A stretch of 64,000 bases of DNA. Origin: Persicobacter psychrovividus. Its GTDB lineage: Bacteria; Bacteroidota; Bacteroidia; Cytophagales; Cyclobacteriaceae. The position numbers were made by a program, and so were the translations under genes. Within the stretch, counting starts at the first letter, position 1. Each line of letters starts with the position of its first letter. The stretch is taken from positions 170,977 to 234,976 of the forward strand of contig NZ_AP025296.1 in NCBI RefSeq assembly GCF_036492425.1. Reading direction: 5' to 3'. The notes under the pieces were generated by a model. The model searched no databases, had not been told where the DNA came from, and saw nothing but the letters and a program-made list of their open reading frames with translations. This document shows, one piece after another, positions 48,001 to 55,713 of the stretch.

Positions 48001-49931
48001 AGAATATTGGAGGGCAATCCATCTTTCACCAAATAACTTTTTATCGTTTGGTTCAACGGACTATAGCGATTCAAGCCATAACGTGTAGCAATCCATATTT
48101 CCCCGTTTTGAGCCTCGTACATTTCTTTGATTTCATGGCTCGACAACCCTTGATCATTATATACAAAAGGAGTGATTCTGTATTCTTTCGGATCATAAAT
48201 ATAGATGCCCTCCTTCACCGATCCAATCCATATTTTACCATCCGAAGCCTCCATAAATGCATAATTCGAGGATTTAACATGGTCTGGGTTTTTGACCAAT
48301 GCCTTTAGATTTTGAAAATAATTTTGGCCATTTTTCTTCACCATGATCCCACCAGTGATCGAAGCAAAGTAAGTGTCGCCGGCAGAGGTTGTCAGAATTG
48401 ATCGCGGAGACCAGGGGCTGAATTTGGATGAGTCTTCGGGTAAGTGGATATTGTAATGGTGGAATTTGCCTGTTTTTATATTGAACTCAGAGACTTTCCC
48501 CTCAAAATATCCTACCCATAGTTTATCGTTTTTTACAGGGGTTCCAAAAACCCCCACCACGCTTGCTGGCACCGCATCGGCACCTTTTCCGCGCTTATAC
48601 CTTTTGATGAGTTTAAAATTGGTATCGAAAATATCAAAAGATAGCTGCGTTCCTACATAAATCCGGTTGTCCTGTTTGTAAATGGCATGTACCATATGGT
48701 CGAAGTCAGGGAAATGACTCGGCCCATAACGCAAAAATGCGCGGCCATGCAGGTTGCATTTCATCAACCCTCCCTTGGAGGTACCAATCCACAGTACGCC
48801 ACCTTTACTTTGATAAATAGAGGTGATTTTATTGGAGGAAAAACCATTAGACTGCAATTGGTTTTCATCAAATTCCATCAACTGATCATTATGGGGCTCA
48901 TATTTATAAATACCCACATGATCCGTAGACCCTCCGGCCCAAATATTTCCCTGCTGGTCCTGAATCATTCGTCCGATCGTGGGCATACTGTATCCTTCGG
49001 TAATATTTTTGATTACCTTTCCCTGCTGATCAAGCTGAAACAAACCTTGATGCATTCCGAGGTAAATATCGCCATCATTAGCGATGATCAAACTCAATAC
49101 CCCTTGATTACGGATGTGCTCTACCTGATTTTTGCCTGTAAGAATTCCCTTGAAAGAGGTGAAATTGAGCGACTGGTCCATCGTAAATCGATACAAGCCA
49201 TTGGCTTTCGTCCCGGCCCAATATGTATTTTGGCTATCTTTTAATAGTACAGTAATTTGTTTACTGTGCAGGTGCTCTTTTATTTGGGTGATTTTGTTTG
49301 TCTTTAGGTCAAGTAGATTGAGTCCCTTTGTGGTACCAATCCATAATTTATCCTTTCCTTCCAAAAACAAACAGGTGGTAATTTGATCACTCAATCCATT
49401 GGCACTTTTATAATATCGAGTAACTTTCAGACTATTGATGTCAATCTTATTCAGCCCATTCATGGTACACATCCATACATTACCATCCGGTGTTTCCTGC
49501 ATGGATTTTTGCTCCGTGTAGGTCTGATAAGGAGAGAGATCATTACTGATTGTGGTCGAGTCGTCGGGATCGTGGTTGAAGTTCATGAAATCCTCGGAAG
49601 TAGGATTGTACATGCTGATTCCCCCGTTTCTGAAGCGCACCCAAAGTTGATTCTTTCTGTCGACTAACAGTTCAGTTACCCATGAACTCTGAATGCTCTT
49701 TGGATCTTCTTTGTTGGGTTTAAAGACTTTGAACTTGTATCCGTCATAGCGTAAGAGACCATCCTGAGTACCGTACCACATATAACCGGTGTGGTCCTGA
49801 ATGATATTGGTGATCAAAGAATGAGAGAGCCCGTCTTTTCTGGTGAGGGTCTCAAAGTTGATATTTTCTGCCTGAGCTGCGCCTATGGTTAATAAAAAAA
49901 CGAGCGCGAAAAGGTGTAAAAATCTTCTCAT
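45045..49931 (-). CDS. Hybrid two-component system regulator (HTCS) with an added GAF domain
   Basis: A 1628-residue single-chain sensor/regulator that detects a glycan in the periplasm and activates utilisation genes. Order: signal peptide (1-21, ALVFLLTIGAAQA); two-component-regulator propeller repeats (~25-735, many GLxxxDxxGxxWxGT-like blades); Y_Y_Y domain (~760-845); TM (~848-875); coiled coil (~880-940); GAF domain (~945-1090, including SGVYLPLNFRNDKPLGVLVAIS); HisKA with His1120 in NVSHEFRTPL; HATPase (NLLNNSIKYT, DNGDGIP, GSGIGLSIV); receiver with Asp1421 in LIISDIMMPEMDG; and AraC helix-turn-helix (~1525-1625). The GAF domain and length exceed the usual HTCS plan. It is divergent from the sulfatase at 50198 and probably controls the surrounding glycan locus. 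Confidence 0.93.
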   Translation of the reverse strand: MRRFLHLFALVFLLTIGAAQAENINFETLTRKDGLSHSLITNIIQDHTGYMWYGTQDGLLRYDGYKFKVFKPNKEDPKSIQSSWVTELLVDRKNQLWVRFRNGGISMYNPTSEDFMNFNHDPDDSTTISNDLSPYQTYTEQKSMQETPDGNVWMCTMNGLNKIDINSLKVTRYYKSANGLSDQITTCLFLEGKDKLWIGTTKGLNLLDLKTNKITQIKEHLHSKQITVLLKDSQNTYWAGTKANGLYRFTMDQSLNFTSFKGILTGKNQVEHIRNQGVLSLIIANDGDIYLGMHQGLFQLDQQGKVIKNITEGYSMPTIGRMIQDQQGNIWAGGSTDHVGIYKYEPHNDQLMEFDENQLQSNGFSSNKITSIYQSKGGVLWIGTSKGGLMKCNLHGRAFLRYGPSHFPDFDHMVHAIYKQDNRIYVGTQLSFDIFDTNFKLIKRYKRGKGADAVPASVVGVFGTPVKNDKLWVGYFEGKVSEFNIKTGKFHHYNIHLPEDSSKFSPWSPRSILTTSAGDTYFASITGGIMVKKNGQNYFQNLKALVKNPDHVKSSNYAFMEASDGKIWIGSVKEGIYIYDPKEYRITPFVYNDQGLSSHEIKEMYEAQNGEIWIATRYGLNRYSPLNQTIKSYLVKDGLPSNILHGILEDRKGNIWVSTNNGISRLDVNSNRFVNFYEEDGLLSNEFNERAFFKDQDGMFYFGDRMGIVKFNPNSISIDTSSPRTYISGFEINGEDNNGQSTISRSELNNKLNANQEIDLPYNFNNFAVSVSTLDFRAPQKIRYRYRLKGLDKHWNYTAHGENTIKYPFLEPGDYTLQMEASNPDGIWSGKIKENRVIISPPWYQSAWFKTLLTLIAFGTMAAFIIIYIHLIKKSKRHLEKTVKERTAELKEVNSELLAVNEELQTQQEVVINQNTELQNRQQELRQQKRNIELMAKMGRKITSSVELNRVFGEIYSNISELVDIDEMMIGQVNEKTGQLELWGVRGDVNELIKDQIDLKSEARLSAYVVRSNQYIFSNDLRVDTQNLLRYPDRKYEQKESSGVYLPLNFRNDKPLGVLVAISNKLNAFTQTDLSLLSNLASYASIAITNASAYEKLYFQSEQLKNIDKIKTDFYTNVSHEFRTPLTLIQGPVEELLHSEAIAVPDRNLLKIISRNSKLLLSLVEQIMELSRIDGGAIAFKEKKNNLGHHFETIYDSFKHLALQKRIEIIFNSTLEGLTAKYDLDVVNKIIYNLLNNSIKYTKEGGLIIFTAKMANDGLEVSISDNGDGIPEQKIDQIFNRFYRLSENDEDAIGSGIGLSIVKQLIEKMGGDISVESKYKDQFDDHGTTFTVNIPVLLSDEEVVDTPEANSQLTPVIANNEVLKMADNITKPKVMIVEDNADLRYFLYSQLEKFYFVVEAKNGVEALKLIEKEPPHLIISDIMMPEMDGISLCRRVKENEKTCHIPIILITAKDAEQDKIVGLEAGASDYITKPFKAEELFLKAKNYLNQRLSMIDHSNKSIFEEGITPLNDANPKDQEFINNIKALIEDNIENSALGIDFFCENLGVSRSWLYSKMKSLLGVSMNEFVRQCRLNLAAKILVSQKLSTAQVAYSVGFNDPKYFARCFKKEFGVGPKQYLSAKLEATIN

Positions 49932-50197
49932 ATAATAGTGTCAAAAAAGTGTGAAGAGTAAAAAAAATTATTGGGGATCCTGCTTCATTACAATAATAGG
50001 CATGAAAATGAAGATTTTTACCATTTCCATGGTGGATTGTTGATTTTTCACCCTTTTCAAGAGATCTGTCACAGTTTTTGGAATTATTTTTCCTCCTCCA
50101 AGAGCGAAGCAAAACGAAATTTTTAAGCCTGAAAGATTATCAACCGTAAAAAGATTTTTTATGCTCCATGCTCTGATTTTTACCGCATTACTTCGCA

Positions 50198-52117
50198 ATG
50201 TACTACAATGATGATGCAATGGGTATGTTTAATTTTTCAGTTTTATTTTTTTTAGCAGGTTTGGCCGCGCCAGAAAAAGTGCCGCAAAGAGCAGCCGAAC
50301 AGCTCCCTAATATTTTATGGTTTGTCAGTGAAGACAACAGTCCTTTTTTGGGGTGTCATGGAGATTCACTCGCCGTAACGCCGAACCTTGACCGACTCGC
50401 CGAGCAGGGCATCACTTTTCAGAATGCTTTTGCGAATGCACCGGTTTGTGCCCCTTCGCGATCTTCGATCATCACCGGAGTGTTGCCCACATCGATCGGT
50501 ACGGAGCATATGCGATGCAAGGTGGAAATGGATTCGTCTATTGTTTACTTTCCTGCACTTTTAAAGGAAAACGGCTATTTCACTACGCTAAGATTTAAGA
50601 AAGATTATAATGCTTCCTGCCCAAAAAATGTCTGGGATAAGGATGATTTTTGGGACATTAATGAGTCTTTGGAAGGACGTAAGGGAAAACAACCCTTCTT
50701 TATATTTTACAATACTTGGATCAGCCATGAGACGCGTCTTCATCCACAAAAAGACCGCTATAAATATTTCAGAGACAGCTTTGAATATATTGATAGCACC
50801 GAGGTGGATCAGTGGATTTCCAAGCTGACACACGTCAAGCCATCGCAGGTTCGTGTTCCTGCGTATTTACCGGACATTCCCGAAGTCCGTAAGGATTTTG
50901 CCTCCTATTATGAGTTCATGGAAATGATGGATTTGGAGTACAAATATGTGGTGGACTATCTTGAAAAAATCGGTGAGCTCGACAATACGATCATCATTTA
51001 TTCGAGTGATCACGGTGGCGTGCAGGGAAGAAGCAAGCGATTTACTTTTGAGTCCGGGCTTAAGATTCCGTTGATCATTTATATTCCACCAAAATATCAG
51101 GGCAAAGAACGAAAATACATTGAAAATAAAATTGTCAGCCTGATTGATTTGCCAGCGACAATTCTTGCGATGGGTGATGTAAAGGCACCAAAATCATATC
51201 AGGGGCATGACATCTTTGGAGCACACAAAGCGCGTTACAGCTATGGATTCCGTGGACGAATGGATGAAAGCCTTGATTTGGTACGAAGCCTAAGAGATAA
51301 GCAATTCCGTTATGTGCGTAATTTTTATCCTGAACATCCTCATGGTATTCACATCAACTTTCTTTGGAAAGCAGAAGGAATTAAAGCCTGGGAAAGAGCC
51401 TATAAAGCAGGGAAAACGGATGCTTATTCATCTGCATACTTCGAGCCACGGGCGATAGAAGAATTGTATGACTGTAAAGCAGATCCTGATAATGTTCATA
51501 ATCTTGCGGCAGATCAACAATACGCCAAGGTATTGAAGCGGTTCCGTAAAGCCTTAAAATCAGAAATGGAAAGCACCAACGATATAGGTTTTATTCCTGA
51601 AAGTGATTTTTATGCCAACTGCCAAAAAGCAAAAATCCCTTATACATTATATGCCAAAAATCAGCCGATGAAAGCCATACGCAAGGCGGCATGGGAAGCA
51701 ACATCGACAAATGATGAAGGTAAATTGATGCAGCTGCTCAATGATCAAGTTTCGGCAATTCGTTTTTGGGGAGTGAATGGCTGTATTCAGCAAAAAACGC
51801 TCAGCCCATCGCTACTGACCAAGCTTAAACTAATGTTGAACGATTCCAATTTGACGGTACAGGCAGCGAGCTCAGAGGCGTTGTATGTTCATGGTCACCA
51901 GGCTGAGGCACTGAAAAAAATGGAGCAACTGCTTCATTCCGAAAATCCATTCGTTGCCCTTCGGATCATGAACTGTATCGAAGTAAATCATATTAACGAT
52001 AGAGATTTGCAACGAACATTGCAGCAGATCAGCCTTTATGAGCAACAGGAGTACGGCGGGGAATACATCAACAACAAGATCAATTTTTTGAGAAAGAAAT
52101 CTTATCTGAGCAAGTAA
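50198..52117 (+). CDS. Secreted sulfatase (family S1) with helical C-terminal extension
   Basis: A 639-residue sulfatase. The core signature CAPSR (Cys84-Arg88) is the classic C-x-P-S-R site for formylglycine formation. FVSEDNSPFLGCHGD holds the first metal ligands, YSSDHGGVQGR later ones. The catalytic part ends near residue 460, and the last ~150 residues (WEATSTNDEGKLMQLLNDQ...) look like helical HEAT-type repeats. The hydrophobic segment NFSVLFFLAGLAA (12-24) is a weak signal peptide; the start could be ATG 50198, 50219 or 50225. It is divergent from the HTCS gene and precedes deoC. It should remove sulfate from the glycan degraded by the GH2/GH20/GH36/GH3 enzymes of this region. Confidence 0.88.
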   Translation: MYYNDDAMGMFNFSVLFFLAGLAAPEKVPQRAAEQLPNILWFVSEDNSPFLGCHGDSLAVTPNLDRLAEQGITFQNAFANAPVCAPSRSSIITGVLPTSIGTEHMRCKVEMDSSIVYFPALLKENGYFTTLRFKKDYNASCPKNVWDKDDFWDINESLEGRKGKQPFFIFYNTWISHETRLHPQKDRYKYFRDSFEYIDSTEVDQWISKLTHVKPSQVRVPAYLPDIPEVRKDFASYYEFMEMMDLEYKYVVDYLEKIGELDNTIIIYSSDHGGVQGRSKRFTFESGLKIPLIIYIPPKYQGKERKYIENKIVSLIDLPATILAMGDVKAPKSYQGHDIFGAHKARYSYGFRGRMDESLDLVRSLRDKQFRYVRNFYPEHPHGIHINFLWKAEGIKAWERAYKAGKTDAYSSAYFEPRAIEELYDCKADPDNVHNLAADQQYAKVLKRFRKALKSEMESTNDIGFIPESDFYANCQKAKIPYTLYAKNQPMKAIRKAAWEATSTNDEGKLMQLLNDQVSAIRFWGVNGCIQQKTLSPSLLTKLKLMLNDSNLTVQAASSEALYVHGHQAEALKKMEQLLHSENPFVALRIMNCIEVNHINDRDLQRTLQQISLYEQQEYGGEYINNKINFLRKKSYLSK

Positions 52118-52144
52118 TTCCCTGATAATTTCTCGGGAATAGCC

Positions 52145-52174
52145 TTGTTAAGATTAAAAATAGAAGTGGGTTTG
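52145..52174 (+). promoter_or_regulatory. Possible promoter of the deoC-rbsK operon
   Basis: TTG (52145-52147), 19 bases, then TGGGTTTG (52167-52174), a 7-of-8 match to TAnnTTTG at the right distance. It gives a leader of about 95 bases. Weak but well placed. Confidence 0.3.
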
Positions 52175-52274
52175 ATGATTCATTTTACAGATATAAAAAC
52201 CCTCTTTTTTAGAATATTTTTTATCCAAAACCAGCTCAATAATGAATTAATTGAGCAAAAATAAATTTACGACT

Positions 52275-52988
52275 ATGAGCAATGTGCAAGAATTAGCATC
52301 AATGATCGATCATACGATCCTTCACCCACAACTAACCGACAAAGATTTGGAAATCGGCTGTCAGGTAGCCGCCAAATACAATGTCGCTTCAGTTTGTGTG
52401 AAGCCTTTCGCAGTGGACCAAGCCAAAAAATTGTTGGCAGGAACAGCCGTTAAAGTAGGTTGTGTGGTAGGTTTCCCTGGCGGAATTTCATCCATCGATG
52501 TAAAAGTTTACGAGACCGTTCAGGCGATCAAGGATGGTGCACAGGAGATTGATATGGTCATCAACATCGGTAAGGCGATCCAAAAAGACTGGGCTTATTT
52601 GAAAGAAGAGATCAAGGCTTTGGCGGACGCTTGTCATGAGCGTGGCGCATCATTGAAAGTGATTTTCGAGACTGATTATATCACTGAAGAAGCCTCTATC
52701 GTTAAGTTGTGTCAGATCTGTACAGAGGTAGAAGCGGACTATGTGAAGACTTCAACCGGTTTTGGTTTTGTCAAGGGCGAAGATGGCCGTTTCAGCTACG
52801 AAGGTGCTACTGACGATGTGCTTAAATTGATGAAAGCGAGTGTGGGACCGAACGTGAAAATTAAAGCTTCAGGTGGTATCCGCAGCCTGAAAAGACTATT
52901 GGAAGTCAAAGAGATTGGTTGCCACCGCGCAGGAGCGACCGCAACAATCGATATGTTAGAAGAAGCGATGGCGCAGTTAGCTGACTAA
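52275..52988 (+). CDS. deoC: Deoxyribose-phosphate aldolase
   Basis: A 237-residue class I aldolase that splits 2-deoxyribose 5-phosphate into glyceraldehyde 3-phosphate and acetaldehyde. The Schiff-base lysine is Lys158 in DYVKTSTGFG, the proton-relay Lys197 is in KIKASGGIR, and EIDMVINIG (91-99) holds the catalytic Asp93. ATG 52275 is chosen over the TTG at 52251. The ribokinase-like gene follows 43 bases later. Its place next to a sugar kinase and glycosidases rather than nucleoside genes suggests it may serve a deoxysugar or a related aldol substrate here (inference). Confidence 0.93.
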   Translation: MSNVQELASMIDHTILHPQLTDKDLEIGCQVAAKYNVASVCVKPFAVDQAKKLLAGTAVKVGCVVGFPGGISSIDVKVYETVQAIKDGAQEIDMVINIGKAIQKDWAYLKEEIKALADACHERGASLKVIFETDYITEEASIVKLCQICTEVEADYVKTSTGFGFVKGEDGRFSYEGATDDVLKLMKASVGPNVKIKASGGIRSLKRLLEVKEIGCHRAGATATIDMLEEAMAQLAD

Positions 52989-53031
52989 GCCATCAGACCT
53001 ATTTTTTATCAGCCACACATCATTTTTAACT

Positions 53032-53955
53032 ATGAAGAATATATTGGTTATTGGCTCATCCAACGTGGATTTGGTGATGAAAATGCCACGATTACCTCAA
53101 CTCGGTGAGACCGTTACGAATGCGAAATTCCATCAGTATTTTGGGGGAAAGGGAGCAAATCAGGCCGTTGCTGCTGCCCGTTCGGGTGGGGAGGTTACGT
53201 TCATCACGGCAGTTGGGAAGCAGGATAATTATACGGCAGAGATGATCGGCAATTTTGAGCAGGATCAAATCAATTGCGAGTTTGTCGAGTATATCGATGG
53301 AGTAAACAGCGGATGCGCCTTTGTGATGGTTGGTGAAGAAGGGCATAATTATTTGACAGTGGATTCGGGCGCCAACCAAAAGTTGGCCCCCACTGCTGTT
53401 TCAAAAAATGAGGCACTGATTCATGATGCCTCAGTGGTGGTTTTGCAAAATGAAATCCCTGAGCAAACCAACGAGCTGATCATCTCGGAAGCGGTGGCAC
53501 ACAAGACGCCTATTGTCTGGAATTATGCGCCGGCGATCCCGATGGACAAAAAGATCTTTCAGGGTATTGACTATCTGATTGTCAATGAAGTGGAAGCGGC
53601 ATTTATCACCGGAATCTCTGAGATCTCACCACAGAATGCCGATGAGGCGATGGCTGCTTTGCTGAAGCTGGGCGTTAAATGTGCGATCATCACCATGGGT
53701 GGCGATGGCGTTGCTTATACTAATGGCGAAGAGTCTGGTTTTGTGCCTGCCAACAAAGTTAAAGTTGAGGACACCACCGCTGCCGGGGATACCTTCTGCG
53801 GATGTTTCGCCAAGGCGATTGTTGATGGTACCTCCATTCCGGAGGCGATTGTTTTTGCCAATGCGGCCGCCGGGATAACGGTTCAGAAACTCGGTGCGCA
53901 AAGTTCTATTCCGACACAACAAGAGATTGAAGATTTTTTACACAAACCTGCATAG
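53032..53955 (+). CDS. rbsK: Ribokinase-like PfkB sugar kinase
   Basis: A 307-residue PfkB-family kinase. The sugar-binding motif GGKGANQA is at 38-45, and the second signature DTTAAGDTF with catalytic base Asp253 is at 247-255. It phosphorylates ribose or a similar sugar at the 5-position. With deoC directly upstream it could be a deoxyribokinase, which the sequence alone does not separate from ribokinase. The following gene begins 2 bases after its stop, showing a translationally linked operon. Confidence 0.9.
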   Translation: MKNILVIGSSNVDLVMKMPRLPQLGETVTNAKFHQYFGGKGANQAVAAARSGGEVTFITAVGKQDNYTAEMIGNFEQDQINCEFVEYIDGVNSGCAFVMVGEEGHNYLTVDSGANQKLAPTAVSKNEALIHDASVVVLQNEIPEQTNELIISEAVAHKTPIVWNYAPAIPMDKKIFQGIDYLIVNEVEAAFITGISEISPQNADEAMAALLKLGVKCAIITMGGDGVAYTNGEESGFVPANKVKVEDTTAAGDTFCGCFAKAIVDGTSIPEAIVFANAAAGITVQKLGAQSSIPTQQEIEDFLHKPA

Positions 53956-53957
53956 TT

Positions 53958-55682
53958 TTGAAGAGTAGCCTATATCAGTACATTAATAAATTAGCAGCAT
54001 CGGCAACCTCAGAAGAGGAGGTGTTTGGATTGCTATTCTCACAGATTGGTTATCATCCTGACCGACCCATCAAAGTTATTTTACGATTGCCCGAGACTCA
54101 CGCTTTTGAAGAGGGAAGTTGTCATTTGATCAGTGAGCAGTCGGATGCAGTTTATGATCAAAATTGGATTAAATGGGGAAATGTATGGGGTGCGCAGTGG
54201 TGGATCGCTACTTTTGAAGGCGTTGCTGAAGGGCATTACCATGTGGAGCACCGTGTGGGCGCAGAGGTGATGATCCGCGATGGCCGATGCACGGTAAAAA
54301 AAGACATTTTGTGGGACGACACTTATAACTACTGTTCGGTAGATATGCTTCAGCGTCGTTTTCACTTTACAGGATTGCAAATGGGCTGGCAGGATGCAGG
54401 GACCAAATGGGCAGAGTCTCCGGCGCAGTCCTCTATGTTGATGGGCTTGCTAAACATGTACCTCAACGGCAGTGAACTTTATGATGAAGAGTTCAAAAAA
54501 GCACTGGCTGAGCAAATCATCGTTGGGGCTGACTATATGGTCGCCACCGCTGATTATGCCGCAGAAAAAGGGTATGCCGAAGGCAGTTTTGTCCATGATT
54601 TGTTGGAAAACAAAGAGGTCGTATTGCCCAATGATGCCTCCAAAGCGGTGCTTTCATTGATTCAGACCTATCAGGCATTGCCCGACTATGCGGAGAAGAA
54701 AAATCTCAAATCTTATATTCTGAAAGGATGGGAATATTTGCGCAGCACCACTTCGCCACAGTTTGGATTCAGTACGGTTCAAAGGGGAATTGATGCAGAT
54801 ATTCTTCCGCCAGAAGGGGAGTGGCCAACACGGGAATTGTTCAATTTTGTGGCGATTATTGTTGAGGGAGATAAGAACAAACTGATCTCCAAGCAGGGCG
54901 TCAGTACTTATCTGAAACAATTGCGTGACCGACAGCTCAAAGCGGAAAATGCGGTGCAGGGAATTTATGGGGTCTTTAAAGAATTTGACTCTACCGACCA
55001 CCTTGAAAGCATGTGGGTGCATTCGATCCTTGATCATGTTTATGGCGTGGATTCTGGCGGATTGATTCCACCACGAATTTTGGACTTGCTGCAGATTGTC
55101 AATGGCGATTTCAGTGAAGAAGATAAGCAATTGGCGGAAGAGATTATCCATGATTTTGCTTATGGATTCCTGATTCCTGCGGCACGACAAAATCCATTTT
55201 CATTATTGCCCAATACGGTGAAACTAAATGGCGATTGCGTGTGGTTCGCAGGCCCGTTCCATGGCATGAACAGCATTTACGGGTATTTGGCAGAGACCTG
55301 TTTTGCTTTGAGCAAACACTATCGAGAAGAAGAATTTGAGCAGATTGCCTATGGTAATTTGCAGTGGATTGCAGGACTGAACTCCGGCTTGACACAAGAG
55401 GCGCAAGACGTGGGTTGTGTGGTTTGCAGCGCCAATCAACCAAGAAATACTGCTATTCCAGTAGGGATGATATGCGGCATTGGTAACCGTACTTTCGGCA
55501 CCTGGTTCCAGTCGAGAGGCGTGATCACCAGTGGTTTTTCAGTAGGAGCTCCTTTCGTTTTGGATGTAATGGCAACCAAAGAAAACGACCGTCCGCAGTC
55601 ATTTACCGACGAAGAATGGATCCCTCATTCGGCAGGTTGGCTACATGGTGCTATGAAGCTGAAGCAGCTGAGCAACAGCTAA
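53958..55682 (+). CDS. Cytosolic GH9-like protein with N-terminal Ig-like domain
   Basis: A 574-residue protein with no signal peptide. It starts at TTG 53958, 2 bases after the rbsK stop; no in-frame ATG lies near. Residues ~22-110 resemble the Ig-like domain found in front of GH9 catalytic modules (FSQIGYHPDRPIKVILRL). The rest (~140-570) has a six-hairpin-type helical look with GWQDAGTKW, similar to GH9 GWxDAGD. The second Asp of that motif, the usual base, is Thr149 here. WIPHSAGWLHG near the end also recalls the GH9 C-terminus. It may act on an intracellular oligosaccharide or be a non-hydrolytic relative. The GH9 link is by pattern only. Confidence 0.6.
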   Translation: MKSSLYQYINKLAASATSEEEVFGLLFSQIGYHPDRPIKVILRLPETHAFEEGSCHLISEQSDAVYDQNWIKWGNVWGAQWWIATFEGVAEGHYHVEHRVGAEVMIRDGRCTVKKDILWDDTYNYCSVDMLQRRFHFTGLQMGWQDAGTKWAESPAQSSMLMGLLNMYLNGSELYDEEFKKALAEQIIVGADYMVATADYAAEKGYAEGSFVHDLLENKEVVLPNDASKAVLSLIQTYQALPDYAEKKNLKSYILKGWEYLRSTTSPQFGFSTVQRGIDADILPPEGEWPTRELFNFVAIIVEGDKNKLISKQGVSTYLKQLRDRQLKAENAVQGIYGVFKEFDSTDHLESMWVHSILDHVYGVDSGGLIPPRILDLLQIVNGDFSEEDKQLAEEIIHDFAYGFLIPAARQNPFSLLPNTVKLNGDCVWFAGPFHGMNSIYGYLAETCFALSKHYREEEFEQIAYGNLQWIAGLNSGLTQEAQDVGCVVCSANQPRNTAIPVGMICGIGNRTFGTWFQSRGVITSGFSVGAPFVLDVMATKENDRPQSFTDEEWIPHSAGWLHGAMKLKQLSNS

Positions 55683-55713
55683 TTATTTTTTTTATTCAAT
55701 CTTTTATCATATT

